Shown piece after piece: positions 24,420 through 37,100 of a stretch of DNA of 60,000 nt. The stretch is from Polytrichum commune (lineage: Eukaryota; Streptophyta; Polytrichopsida; Polytrichales; Polytrichaceae), in contig OX485803.1 in assembly GCA_950295325.1 (NCBI GenBank), positions 40,999,554 through 41,059,553 of the forward strand. The letters are read 5' to 3'. A program made the translations under genes and the position numbers. Numbering within the stretch: the stretch's first letter is position 1; every line of letters starts with the position of its first letter. Below the pieces are notes generated by a model. It ran no database searches. It saw only the letters and a program-made list of their open reading frames with translations, and was not told where the DNA came from.

Positions 24420-26160
24420 AAAACCTAGGTAATAACAAAGTCCCTGGTCCAGACAAAATTCCCAATTCAATCCTCAAAAATATGCCTCCACGCTTCCACA
24501 AACTATTGTTTCTATTCTTCAAACACTGTTATAAACAACAACAAACCCCTACATCATGGAAAACTAGCCTCACAATTTTACTCTATAAGAAAGGTAACCC
24601 ATCACAGCTTACAAACCATAGACCTATTGCTCTAGCAAATACCATATATAAACTTTACACTAGCACTCTGACATCCATCCTCTCGGCCTATAGAGAAACC
24701 CATCAAATACTACACGATAGCCAAGAAGGATTCAGAGCTGAAAGAAGTACATCCAGACAACTTCAGGTACTTATTGCTGCATTAGAAGACGCAAGATTCA
24801 CAAACCAGGACATATACATTTTATACATAGACTTCAAAAATGCCTTTGGCTCCATTGACCACGCTAGACTCCTAGCCATAATGAAAGATCTTGGATACCC
24901 AAATGACGCTGTAAACCTAGTCGGAAATATATATTCACAATCCACTACTATATTCATTGGAGAACACTTTGGCAAAATATAACCTATCCCCATTCAAAGA
25001 GGAACAATACAAGGAGATACCCTAAGCCCATACTTATTCATCATATTTTTAGAACCCCTCCTTAGATGGTTACAACAAGGAAATAATGGATACACATTTG
25101 GAACATCCAAAGTAAAAATCTCTTCAGCAGCATACGCCGATGACTTAGCAGCAATTGCCAACAGACTAAAATCACTACAAATACAAATCAACAAGCTTGA
25201 CAAATTTTGTAAATGGGCGGGCATGAATCTGGGAATTCCCAAATGCGCAATTACTGGATGCCCAAACAAATCTAAAGCGAGCCCCCTAGCATTCAAAACT
25301 CAAATCCAAGCTACCAATATAAATTACAGAAACGAACCTATATCAGTCCTAAGTCAAAATGAACCATACATATACTTGGGAATAAACCTCGCCCCCTCAC
25401 TAAAATGGAAAACGCAAATACACAATACCACCACCAAAGTTATAAAACAATGTAAAGACCTGGTAGCTTGTCCAGCTACTATGAAACAAAAAATTAATAT
25501 GGCAGACACAGTTATACGTGTTGGAATCGCATACAGCTTCTACGTTGTACCATACTCTCTTCCCGCCATCAAAAAACTTGACAAAAATATTATAGCCCTA
25601 CACAAAATAATATGTGGATTACCAAAATGCACGTCAAACATCACCACGCAACTCCCTCATGACTTATTCGGAATAGAAGCCTTCTCACTCAAAAACGCCT
25701 ACTTACGATGCATAGGAGAACAACTACAACATGCCCTTAATGACACCGGAAGACTTGGAAAAATTTACAACGGACTACTACAATTTATACTTGCAACATT
25801 TGGTGGCGCCAAAGAAATACCTCGTATCAAATATCACCACTGTGTCCGGTCACCTATAACTAGAACACTATTTTTACTGAAGAAAGAAGCCGGAATCCAC
25901 CTTAAAAGCACAATGGACAACTTCATATTTAACACCTCCCCTCTTGAAAACATCTGGATGAAAGAAGCGCAAAACATGCATGGCCTAAATCATATAACCT
26001 CGCTAAAATTACTACAAAAACTACTACTGCATAATATAATTGAACTAAGGCAAATCACCTTACCCAATGGCCTTAATATGATGAGTCCAAATGATTTTAA
26101 AAACTATTATTCCAACCCTACCAAACTGATCAAAAGTGCACTAAACATTGCCCAACAATT
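24420..26160 (+). pseudogene. Reverse transcriptase domain of the LINE
   Basis: The RT blocks appear in order: NNKVPGPDKIPNSILK (from 24431), LTNHRPIALANTIYK, DSQEGFRAERSTSRQ, LYIDFKNAFGSIDHARL with the first catalytic Asp, RGTIQGDTLSPYLF, and SSAAYADDLAAIANR with the catalytic Asp pair at 25139-25144. Thumb-like sequence (YIYLGINLAPSLKWKTQI) follows. One in-frame stop at 24980-24982, between the palm motif and the RGTIQGDTLSP block, disables it; otherwise the frame is open from about 24420 on through the next domain to 27553. Confidence 0.93.
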
Positions 26161-27553
26161 ATTTTGTCACCCCTCATGCCCCCCACAATGTCAACAACCA
26201 TGCCCGCACCATCATCCCCAAAGAACCTTAAAAGACAACTACATTATAATAAACCACAACATCCTCCCCAGACAACCCGATCCTCCCATCCACCCCCCAA
26301 ATCCACCGCACCCACATCATCCATCCCCACCAAAAGAAGTTCTTAAATACCCTACACAATTCCCTATCCACACAATCCTTGACCACAAAAAACGTCAATA
26401 CACTAACTCCAATGGAATAACGAAAAATGACACATCATACCTATGCCAATGGATAATAAGAAATAATAACATCTATAACAAATGGCGAACCCAAAGAGAT
26501 TTATTCCCTTGGTACGACGCTAACACTTGTACACATAATACCAGCCTACTTACTCAATACTACACCAAAAGACAACACAAATACTTCTCGAACTTAATAA
26601 ACGCCCATTTTGCCACAGAACAACAACGCGATACGAGATATGTCACCCCCGCAACAACTATCCCACTGGCACATATTTCTATCAAAGAATGCAACTCCGA
26701 AAGTGATATAGAAACCACCATCAATACTATCCAAACACACTTTGATGTTGCCCACATATACGAAGACAATGGAAGGCACCTCACCACTATCTCCAAAACT
26801 AGACTACATTGGCTATGGCAACAATACCAACTCGCAAAAAACACCCCACATGGACTAGAACCACCCACACAACCATTTGAAACCGAAATGGTGTGGTTAT
26901 ACCAAAGATACAAATACCGTATTCCTAAAAATGACCCTCTAAAACTAGCCCAATACACAATACCAACCCCAATACTAAATTTTCTCATTACATCATTTAA
27001 TATCAGCCACTCGTATTTTTCATCCCCAGTCACATGCCCCACACAACTCAATCAATTTTACTCCCCATTCTCACGAGATAAAATATTTGGCTCCTTAGGA
27101 AAAGCCTTCGACCATAAATGGAAGGGAATAGGCTATGCCCACCCCAATAATGCAACAGATCTACAACAGGCTATACATTGGGCCCGTCTTGCCGCCAAAA
27201 ACGACCCAAGTACCATTACAATACTCATCTCACCTGATACAAATTGGTACCAAAACTTCAACCCACACTCTGGTCCATTTCCAGATACACATATTATTGC
27301 CCACTTTGCTGCAGATACTATCACATATGAAGAACCTACTATACCACCTGAACTTAACATACCTAGGAAAGAACTCTCTACACTACAAATATTCTGCATA
27401 CATCATCAAAATAACTACATAGGAACCTATGAACAACTAAATCAACTCACCCATATTATAAATAATCTCTCAATACCACAACCATACACACAAATTGCCA
27501 CATATACCCCTCCGAATACCCCTGTCAATCCTAGCAAAAGTGGTCCAAACTAA
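26161..27553 (+). pseudogene. Unassigned central region of the LINE between RT and RNase H
   Basis: Open in the RT frame. It starts with a Cys/Pro/His-rich spacer (26164-26340) followed by about 400 residues. The most structured-looking part, about 27020-27330, contains FYSPFSRDKIFGSLGKAF, W-K-G-I-G-Y-A-H-P, IHWARLAAKNDPSTITILI and PDTNWYQNF. This order (conserved FGS/F...W segment, H-P or N-P-P-like turn, amphipathic helix, ILI strand followed by a P-D-x-x-W loop) recalls phage-type N6-adenine methyltransferases, but the NPPY motif is absent or altered, so this is only a hypothesis. Ends at a stop at 27551-27553 just before the RNase H frame. Confidence 0.55.
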
Positions 27554-27588
27554 CATATCCCAACATCCTCACACTCAATGAAACACCT

Positions 27589-29109
27589 ATGCCTCAACCA
27601 CCCGAATACCAAACTAACTTCCCATTAAAATTCCACCCACAATTTAGTTATTACACTGACCGTTCATTTAAAAAACCCAAACTAATTGCCCCTGGAGTAT
27701 GGAGAAGAGAAGCAGCAGGATATGGCATTTATAGTCCTAAAGGGCTTAACATAGCCAAACAACTACATGGCCACCATAATATCCTACGGGCAGAAATGAT
27801 TGCCATCCACAAAACACTACGAATTATCAACGATCAATATCCAAATGAACCCGCATACATATTCACCGATAGCCTAAATGTACTATATCTATTAAACACA
27901 CAAATTAAACATCCCACACTACACAATAGTCACCCTGACCAAGTCACACTTGCCTCCATGGTACAATTGCTCCAAAACCGTTCCCAACCAATCACATTAT
28001 ACAAAGTAAGAGCACACGTCAATATCGACGGCAACGAACAAGCAGATAAATTAGCAAAAGAAGGACTGGAGCTTACACATAGAAGAGCCACACATCCATA
28101 CGAACACGCCCATGCCACACCGTATTATTACCAAAAAGACGAATGGCCCTCCATGATAGACACGCCAGACAAAGGCCCAGTTAGATTTCTAGAAAAACAA
28201 ATTAAAAAATATGACAAAATAAACAACTTAGAAAATATGGCCATACAAACTCCCAATATATATAAATGGATAAGTAATGAAAATATTGACAAAGAACTTT
28301 CCAATGAATTTTGGAATAACCCTACCATTACGGACAAGAAAAAATCATGCCTTATCAAATTTCGCACCGGAACCTACATGGGCCAAGCCAGAAAACAAAC
28401 TTTCTTTGGTAGACAAAGATTCCCTACCATTACCTGTCCTATTTGTAATTCATACGAACCTGATACATGGCTACATGTACTACTAACATGTAGGCAACAA
28501 CATATACATTCACTACATGTCAAAAGACATAACAAAGCAGTCTGGGAAATCAGAAAATTATTAATCTCTTCCGAAAAATCCCGATGTTACACTCTTATGA
28601 ACGCAGGTACCTTTAATGACAACCCCCAAGAAAACACCGTCCCTAACTGGCTACTACCGTGCACATGTGGAACCCAAAGATGTCATTGTAACTCCCGCTT
28701 TAGACCCGACATTCTATGCGTTAAAGGCTTACCATATCAAAACGAACCCCCCACAAATATAGACGAAACACTTACCATACAATTCATTGAATTCACATAC
28801 TGTAATGATAGATTTTCACCAGTAACACTAGAAGCCAAAGCTAACAAATACAAGCCACTCATAGAAAACATTGTTGCTCTAGGGTGGAAAATTGACCCGC
28901 TCATTGTTATTACAACAGGAGCCAGAGCCGCAACACACATTCCATCAATGAAGTTGCTTGAAGACAAACTTAAACTACCTATGCCATCCATCAGAAATAC
29001 CTTCAAAAATATTAATACCATTGCCATACAATACGCCATGTCCATCCTCCTTCACAAAAGACGACTAGAAAATCACCAACCCCTACCTCAACTACAAGAC
29101 CCCCCTTAG
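27589..29109 (+). pseudogene. RNase H, CCHC finger and restriction-like endonuclease of the LINE
   Basis: An uninterrupted 506-residue frame. RNase H: all four acidic residues are visible in YTDRSFKK, LRAEMIAIHKTL, YIFTDSLNVLYLL and DGNEQADKLA, with the His in VRAHVN; it would remove the RNA template. Then a finger, C283-P-I-C286, H296, C301 (C-x2-C-x9-H-x4-C), of the type that precedes R2-like endonucleases. A second Cys cluster (CTCGTQRCHC) leads into RFRPDILCVKG, IQFIEFTYCNDR and EAKANKYKPLI. This is an R..PD...E.T...K..KY series matching a PD-(D/E)XK (RLE) nuclease, though the 26-residue gap between PD374 and E401 is longer than in R2. In the intact element this frame would join the upstream one; a frame change separates them here. 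Confidence 0.8.
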
Positions 29110-29339
29110 CTAAACTAAAGTCATATATGAAAAACGTCCTCTCTCTACAACAATAAGCTCATGACCAGGCACCCCAACTTTGCACAAACACACCTCCTCA
29201 TTAATTAACCCTATTTATACCCCCCTAGATATTACTGGCCTCTTTGATGGTGGTTTCTTTTGTTATTGGTTACTTGTGACTATAGTGTCTACTCTCGAAA
29301 GGGGGAAGTAGTTTTTTACTCCTATTCCTATGTCCCGTG

Positions 29340-29419
29340 GACATAGGTCTAGGGGTGGAACGAACAGACACTTCATTCACGTCGATCCCCTACGGGGATC
29401 GAAGTTTCTTCTCTCTCTT
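29340..29419 (+). other. 3' terminal tail of the LINE with hairpin
   Basis: Contains a perfect 9-bp stem with a 3-base loop (TCGATCCCC TAC GGGGATCGA, 29382-29402), followed by a TTC/CT-rich simple tail. Near-identical to the separate short insertion at 37632-37715. Terminal hairpins of this sort are recognised by LINE reverse transcriptases in well-studied families. Confidence 0.8.
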
Positions 29420-29428
29420 GTGGCCCGT

Positions 29429-31627
29429 GGTCATGACCCTCCACACTCTAAAAGGCAACTGGAATGTGGTTGTTTTGTTTCTTAGTTATCTTCATGAGAA
29501 CACATCTAACCCACTGTTATATAGAATCTAGTGGGTTATTGGCAAACATGGAGACCCACCCTAAGCTTTAAACATTTTGGCCTCCTGAATTTAAAATCAT
29601 TTTTTGTTTCATTTCATTAGCAATTGTGTGAGAAGGCCTAATTAGGTTTCTCATCTTAAATAGCCACCTATATTTTGTGGTGTGTGATTAGGTGTGGATC
29701 TAAGAATGGACACCAAAAGGACCCCAGGGGTAGACTCTTCATTGGATACCTAAATGGCATGTGTGGGTCACTATGGGATTAAAATTCCTATATATGAGAA
29801 CTTTATGGAGAAAAAAAATGTCTACGTACAAATAGCAGGTTAGAAAATGGATCCATGTATTTATACTAAGCTTTCAATTGAATGCAATAAATGCCTCCAT
29901 TACATATACAACATGCAAATCATGACTTAAATAGGCCGTTAGCACATATAAAATCCACTTTCACTTTCAAATGAGAAAGTCATTGAACAAATTTTCATCC
30001 ATAGCATGTAATTCAACAATTGCACCAAACAAACAAGGACTCTAGCACAATAACTTAGCCAAAACCCGAAAAACAAGTCTTAAAGGAGCCTACGCTGTCT
30101 AGGAGAGTGTAAATTGTAAAAAACTATAACCCAAATGCAAACCCTAACAAAAATGGACATGGTACAAAACTATTATTGTATGATAACAATGAATGAAAAC
30201 ACAAATCATATGAAACTTACACATCTCTTGTCATTTTTTTCTCTAAACCTTAGGGCACCCTTTTGTGCATCTACCTCTACTTCAAAATTCTTAATGCCCT
30301 TTTTCATTGTACACACTAGAAAAAAAAAACATATCTCCACTTACTTATACTATGTACACTAATACCTCAAATAATACCCCTTCTTACACTCACGTTAGTT
30401 CATGCATGGTATGAAGAAGTCCAAACCCAGGGGAAAGGTTATGTGTTAAAGAGATATTCCCAAGGGGGGTCACTCCTGTATTTTAGAAAACTATATGAGA
30501 ACAAACATAGTGTTCACTTTGCGGTTGCAAGCTACAAATTATAAAACTTGTACTTGTAACAAAGCTCAAGTCATATATTGGATTCCATGGTATAAATAAA
30601 TCAGGGTATTTATAAACTGATAATGTTAGAGAAGTTTTAAAACTAGAATACCAGAGGATTCAGTAGGGTGGGAAATTAAAATAATATATATTAGGGCTCC
30701 ACATTATGGATGAGCATCATTGGATGACATCTCATAGATGTCTCTTGGTAGTTGGATGTGATTTGTTGGGTTAGATGCGGTAAGGGATCATGATGGGTTT
30801 GTGCATCATGTTTGGCTTTGTGAGCTCCCAATAAGGATTTGCAGGAGCTCCTTGAAGTTTTTGTGTATGTGCAAACTCCCACCATCTTGCAAACTAAGGA
30901 AATGTTGATGGTTGATTGTTAAAGGTTGGACAATAGGTGCAAATGCATAGTTGTAGTCCTCATGTGCACTCATCCCAAAGCTTCATTTTTCCTACTTTCG
31001 TTTATATGGTATATGGACATGATTTTGAATTTTTCTTGTGATTTCTCACATTTTTTTTGGGACCATTTTCGACGCATATGAGGGGCTGATGTGAACAATA
31101 AGTGTTTGTATGAATGATACCAACTACGACTCGAGGTAGTTGGTTCTAGTGAGGTTGTTGGCTACAAACCATATTTGTAATGTCTTTGAAGTTGAAATTG
31201 TTCTCACTTGTTGATGCCTATGTTGGTCCAACATTTATTAGATCGTGCAAGTGTGCTTAGGACAATATATATGCAAAACTCATACAACTACTTGAAGGTA
31301 TTCATATTGTAGATTGGCCCTTTCGATTCTTTGATATTGAGAGTAGATGTAGGATTAATTCAAGCTTAAGGGGCTCAACATAATTATATTTGAATGTATA
31401 TGTTTTGTCACTACTTGATCTCAACCTTCAATATAGCAAACGCGTGCATGTGGTTTACCCAGATTTTGTTTTTCACTCCCAAAAAACTATAGAATGCATG
31501 GCAAAGGAGGTTGAAATCAGGATCTTACCCTTGTTGTATACACATCGATCGTGTGTCACTGCAGCTCGAGTACCAACCACCACTAACAAATACAACTAAA
31601 ACATGACAAAAACACATATAAACAATA
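29429..31627. other. Intergenic, includes likely Ty3/gypsy 3' LTR at its right end
   Basis: A fragment of the AGGTAGA MITE lies at 29672-29726. The rest is AT-rich with no recognised gene. Part of 31100-31637 is probably LTR. Confidence 0.4.
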
Positions 31628-31637
31628 CACCTCCACA

Positions 31638-31652
31638 TGCCCCCCCCCCTTA
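31638..31652 (-). other. Polypurine tract and probable 3' LTR boundary
   Basis: Read on the minus strand, AAGGGGGGGGGGCA is directly followed by TGTGGAGGTG from 31637 downward. A purine run immediately before a TG dinucleotide just after pol is where plus-strand priming occurs, so the 3' LTR of the Ty3/gypsy remnant probably starts at 31637. I could not place its other end. Confidence 0.55.
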
Positions 31653-33790
31653 GCTGACTATGGAGTCCCGCCAAACAACTAGGATCAATGCCAATCCAAA
31701 GGGCATGGATAACAAAGAATCGTTCCGCAACCAACGAGTGTGGTGAATGTCATTCCAAGGAACTGTAGGTTGAGTGCAGTGTGAGCCCCATCCTTAATCA
31801 CCTCTGATGTTTGGCCATCGTATTCCAAAGAATTAAATCCGTCGTCTCACGTTTGATCGCGTCTCTAAACTGTAACTCATCATTTTCCATTTGGGCATGT
31901 ATAACATGGTGAAAGCCATATAGGATCATTGAGTACAATTATTGAAAACACTAGGTACCGAAGATCCTCGATAGCAAGGACAATTCCACTATCCAGATGG
32001 TAGAGAAGTCAAGGGTGGCCTCAAGCATGCCATGTGCCAACCACCTTGATACTGATCACACAAGAGCATAGTAGCCGCTCTTTTCTTCTTTCCACACACA
32101 AAAAATATGGAAGACCCTCTGGCATGACGGCCAATTCAAGATGAATGGTACCCTTCTTTGGTTTGTCAATACCTCAGCCGGTGCTCCAAAACATGCCAAC
32201 ACACGATCTAAAAAGGCCACCGAGGCCAATTCTACAGAGTTTTGGGTAGAGCGACAAACTCAATCCATTTGCTAAAATGCTCCACCATCACCAACACGTA
32301 TTTTGCTCCATGTGGTGTGACAACCAATGGTCCTACAAAGTCTAGTGACTAGCGGTAACCCAATCTCATGATAGGTAAGGGCTATAATTGAGGTGACAAA
32401 ATGTTGAAGCTAGACCTGACCCGGTCACAAACTTCACACCTCCCAACATAAACAACTACCTATTGATACATACCAGTCCGCCAATATTGGCCACACAACA
32501 TTGAATGTGTCATACATATGCCAAAATGGCTAAGTTCCTCGTGCACTTGTCGCACCAAGGAGGCCCTTTGGTCCGGTCTAGGGACAATACACCTTGTCCC
32601 ATCCAATCATAATCAAAATAACAAATGATTCTTCCAACGGAATCTTACTATTCAATGTCCAATCTGATCCCTTTTCATCGTTGAGATAGACAAGAGAAAG
32701 GTTTCATGTTGAAGCTTGTGCAATACGGGAAGATCCTCCCATATGTCCGCAATAGCTTGAGGTCAATCACTCTCATCATCCAAGTAATGTATCGGAACCT
32801 TAACAACAACGTCAGAATACAAAGTGAGGTGAGCAGCCGCATGTCAACCTGGAACTGCCTCTCGATCACAATTCTCATGCCATCTGGCCCCAGTCAAGCC
32901 CTCATTTGAAGGACTTGGATTGCGTGAGAATCCATCTGCATCCAAGTTGGTAATCCCGACACATTGTGTCACCTCAAAGTCGTACTCCTTGAGCAATAAA
33001 GCCCACCTGACAAGTTTGTCAGTAAGATTGTCCGACTCCATGAGCCATTGTAAAGGCTGATGGTCACTCACCAAAGTAAAGCGCTAACCATATAGATTTG
33101 GCCGGAAATGGGCAATAGCCCACACCACCGTCAAAGCTTCTCTTTTGTAAGACGAATAATTGGCCTCCGCAATGTTGTTGCTTCGCGAAAGATAAACAAC
33201 AACATACTTTCGACTGGAGTCATCATTTTGAGTGAGAACTGGTCCCAAACCCAATGAGCTCCAATCCGTATGCAACTGGAAGGATTTGGAAACATCCGGA
33301 TATCGAAGCATTGGAGCCGCACCCAATCTTTGCTTCCATGTTTCAAATGCATATTGTTGCTCACGATTCCAAGTCCAAGGTTGGTCCTTGCTCGTGAGAA
33401 TGGTGAGAGGCTCGGCGATCAAGCTAAAGTTCTTGACAAATCAACGGTAGTAATTCGCCAAGCCCAAGAAAACACAAACTCTTGGCACATCGACCAGTAT
33501 CGGGATCTTCTGCAAAACGTCCATCTTAGTTTGCTACACCTCAAGACCTCCTGAAATAATCATATGACCTAGATATGTTAGTTGGTCATGAAAAAACTTG
33601 CATTTGCCATGGTGCAAGCGCAGTCCCCACCGCCACAACCGTTTAAAAACAGCTTGCAGATGCCTCACATGCTCCTATGGTGTCTTGCTGAAGATGATCA
33701 CGTCATCAATGCAACACCGAGCAAAGGACAAGCCAAAGAAGACCTGGTCCATCACTTTACGTGTTATGTAAGTTGCAACCCCCCCCCCCC
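31640..33790 (-). pseudogene. Ty3/gypsy-type pol remnant (RT, RNase H, integrase)
   Basis: Minus strand, 5' to 3'. RT core with a CIDDVIIFSKTP box (the usual first Tyr is Cys), a degenerate LHHGKCKFF and LTYLGHMII stretch (33540-33760), and VFLGLANYYR. RNase H from 33422: FQLHTDWSSLGLGPVLTQ, YVVVYLSRS, ALTVVWAIAHFR and, at 33074-32930, DHQPLQWLM and NLDADGFSRNP. Then an integrase-like region (about 32580-32150) with VHEELSHFG, CEVCD and KYVLVMVEHFSKWIEFVALP. Many stops and frame shifts; gag and protease were not seen. The remnant meets unrelated DNA at a poly-C run near 33780. Confidence 0.88.
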
Positions 33791-34199
33791 CGGCAGGGTG
33801 GGGTCGGGAATATGTCATGTGAGGTGGCTAGAATTATACCTTGTGAATGGTTGTCTAAGCATATTCAACTTGATAAACTTGGGTGAAGCATTGTTACTAT
33901 ATATTATTAGAATGGGACGACTAATATCAATCGAATAATGTTATGAAAACATGTGTGTTGAAATTTTTGAAAATTTGGAGTGGGCATGTGCTATCGGGCT
34001 AATTCTTGAGGTTTTGAGTATTGTGCACCATTGTGGTTGAGGCATTGTAAATGAAGGAAGGCTAAAAATGAGGAGAGAATGTCAAGCTCTTTGTTACAAA
34101 TGTTAATGCCAAAACACCTTGTCACCCATCAGAAGTAACATTGTTGTTAAATATATTGATAGATTATTGTTTGGCACCAATGCATTGGCAACAAGGATG

Positions 34200-37100
34200 T
34201 CAATCTAAACAAGATTCATACAACACGGCCACAATAAAAATCCCACACCCAGAGGCACCCAAGGCAACAAAGGGTATAGTGGTCCTCATGGCCCAAGGAT
34301 TGCCACAACTGATGGAGCCAAGCCGAACTTCAATGAGCGCTATCATGGACACAATCAAGAATATTGCACCTAGGATGGAGCCTATGGCTGATGCAAAAAT
34401 TCCAAAGCGCAAAAACCTGTGATCTATTCCAGCCGATTTGCTATTATCTTTGTCTCTGCCATTTTCTACATAATTGCCAACACAAGATAAGTCAAACATC
34501 AATTTTACACTCAACCCAAAACACATGGGAAAAAACATGTTGAGAGACGAACATTTCATTTATCTCGGTAGCCGGAAAACTCACCCAAGACAATGAAGAG
34601 CTTGAAGCCGTGCGCCACGAGAGTGGAGAAGAGGAAACAAGCAAACGACAAAACCTCCCATAAAATGACCGCCCTATACGTGTTCACCGCCACATAGCAC
34701 TCGGCTTTCGGAGGCGCAAGTGACGTGGCAACTTGGTTGGCAGGAAGTGGAGGGCTAAATGCCAACCCCAAAAACACCGCGATCGCAAAAAATGAATTGA
34801 CCTAAAAAAGGAGATTCAACACAAAATTGCTCTTCAAATTCTTGTCAAAAGAGTTCATAATAATGACATTTTCTAGTGCTTATAAGAGAAATGTGTTTAA
34901 TGTAGTTAGTTATCTTAATTGAACACATGTGTTGAGTGGTATGTGGTTTGGTGTGATTCTGATAATGGATATAAAAAAGACATGTGTTCAAAAACGATTG
35001 GCATGCATGCTCAAAGGATGATAACCATTCTAAACTCAGCAATCAACATAACCACATGGGGAAGATGACCTATATGACCATATGATGAGCACAAGAAACT
35101 TCATTTTGATGATGAATAAGATATTAATATGTGCTCCAAGAATAACGAGGAAAGTGTCTACGACCTCCCTTTGCATTTGCTAGCAATCTTTGCACTAATT
35201 GCACGTTTCATTCCTTAGGAGAAATGGGCTAGTCCGAAAAAGTAACCATTTAAGACCAATTTACCTTATAGACACTTGACAAATGTGAACTTTCGTTGCA
35301 AACATCATCACCATCATAACTTGCATTCAAGATTTGCAAAGCAAATGTTTGGGATTTTTCTTTTTCTTTTTATGTGGCGGTGACTTACAGACACAACTTC
35401 ATCAAGTGTTGTCACATGTATAAGGGTGATGTCCTTTTTCGGCGGCTCGATTAAAAGCCCCGGCAGCTCATCGAGCTCCTCCGACTCCAAATTTATGACA
35501 CTACACAAAACCCACCAAATTTGTTTGTATTTCGTGTCTTCTAACGGAACCGATTGTCATGAATCACTATAATTCTCAATGTATTTCTAAAATCCCAAAC
35601 TTGAAATGGCATTTTTCATTGTGTGTGTGTGTTTGTGGTCCTTTTTTTGAATTGTATTACATAGATTTGATTTTACTGATCTGCACTTCTAAACATAACA
35701 TAATTCTTATCCATAATAGTGTTTTGTGGGACTGACAATATTCCATGTAATATTCCTAAAAACTCAATCTGAACGTGGGGAATATTTGGGAACACTACGT
35801 GAAATAATGTCAGGCCCACAATTATGGATTTGAATAATGTTATGAAAGTCCTAGGCCTGCGTGTTAAGTTGGTTCCCAACTAGGACCCCATCAACAGTTT
35901 ATAGGATACCAAATTTTTGATAAGGTCGGGACTGAATTTCAATTTGGTTGGTTATTGAATATGTTACAAGGGTTCATACTCCTCCAAATGGATGTTGTAA
36001 GCCTACTGCTCCAATCCATCTACGAGATGTATTGATCATAACATTATTCAGATCCATCACAATGTTTTGGGGGACCGACAGTAAATGCTAACGAAATATT
36101 CCTGGATGTTTCCCACATTCAGACTGAACGTGGGAAATATATGAGAATGCTATGTGGAATTTTGTCAGCCCCCCAAAACATTGCTATGGATCTGAATAAC
36201 GTTATAATGTAGAATCCACCTTTATTTTTTAAACATGTCAAGAGACGGAGGACTCTAGTTAACCTTGTTCGTTCCCTACTTCTTCTTGACTTGCGCGGCA
36301 TGGGAGCACGTGGGGATGAACTCAAAGCCCAATTATCACTTGGATTACCGGCCACATTGACACGCACAACCATTGGGGGCACATCTCTATATTTTGAGTC
36401 CACCTATACATCAATCATAAAAGTCATATGTCTTTTTAATGGTAAAAGTATGGTCTTAAGGGTGTACTTGAGGCCATGTTTATAAGAATCACAAGCTTTT
36501 CAATGGGTACAAACACACAAGGATACAAAGGAAATGAATGAGAGCACTCCACTATACACTAGTACAAAACTATGCCCAAAGAAACCACAACCGAAATTGG
36601 ATGCGATCTTTTTGACCAGCCCGATTTGTAATCGTTAAGTGACTTCAATTTTTTCTTTTTCGTTTTGTAATTGCAATTTTAAGAATTCCGGGGTGTGTAA
36701 TATACCATTGGAAAGGTAATTTCAAGATCATAGTTTTCTATTAGTGATACAAGGTATGTGTGATGATTATTATTGACATATAGTTTGTAAATATAAAGAA
36801 AACATCGACTACAAGCCTATGAATGTTGGACAACACATCATAATTTGATGAACATTGTCGTGTGTCACTAAAAACATCTTTGAATCTACCATCATGGTAG
36901 ATTTGTAGCTTCTTACACATATGCAAGCATGTTGCCTAGGACTCGTATGTTGGTAATGATCACTCTCATTATTCGTGAATCTCATACTCCACAAGAATGC
37001 AATGCGTAGTTTGGTAAAAGCAAAGAAGTATAAGACCAAGACTTCATCACCGCATCTTGGTTGTTTAGCATGTACACCTCCATAACTTGAAGTTTGCTTC

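Larger units (their letters stand above)
23045..29419 (+). mobile_element. Dualen-like non-LTR retrotransposon, 5'-truncated and inactivated
   Basis: The element is bounded by a 12-base direct repeat, CTTGTGGCCCGT, at 23033-23044 and 29417-29428, as expected of a target-site duplication; the last bases of its TTC/CT-rich tail overlap the right copy. Reading along the plus strand: APE-type endonuclease without its N-terminus, reverse transcriptase, a Pro/His-rich spacer, an unassigned domain, RNase H, a CCHC finger, a restriction-like endonuclease, and a 3' UTR with a 9-bp hairpin. Codon use is strongly A/C rich, unlike nearby genes. Breaks: a stop at 23895-23897 with frame changes and stops to about 24420, a stop at 24980-24982, and a frame change near 27555-27589. 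Long open stretches remain, so the insertion is fairly recent. APE and RLE in one element is the known hallmark of the Dualen (RandI) clade of green algae. Confidence 0.85.
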
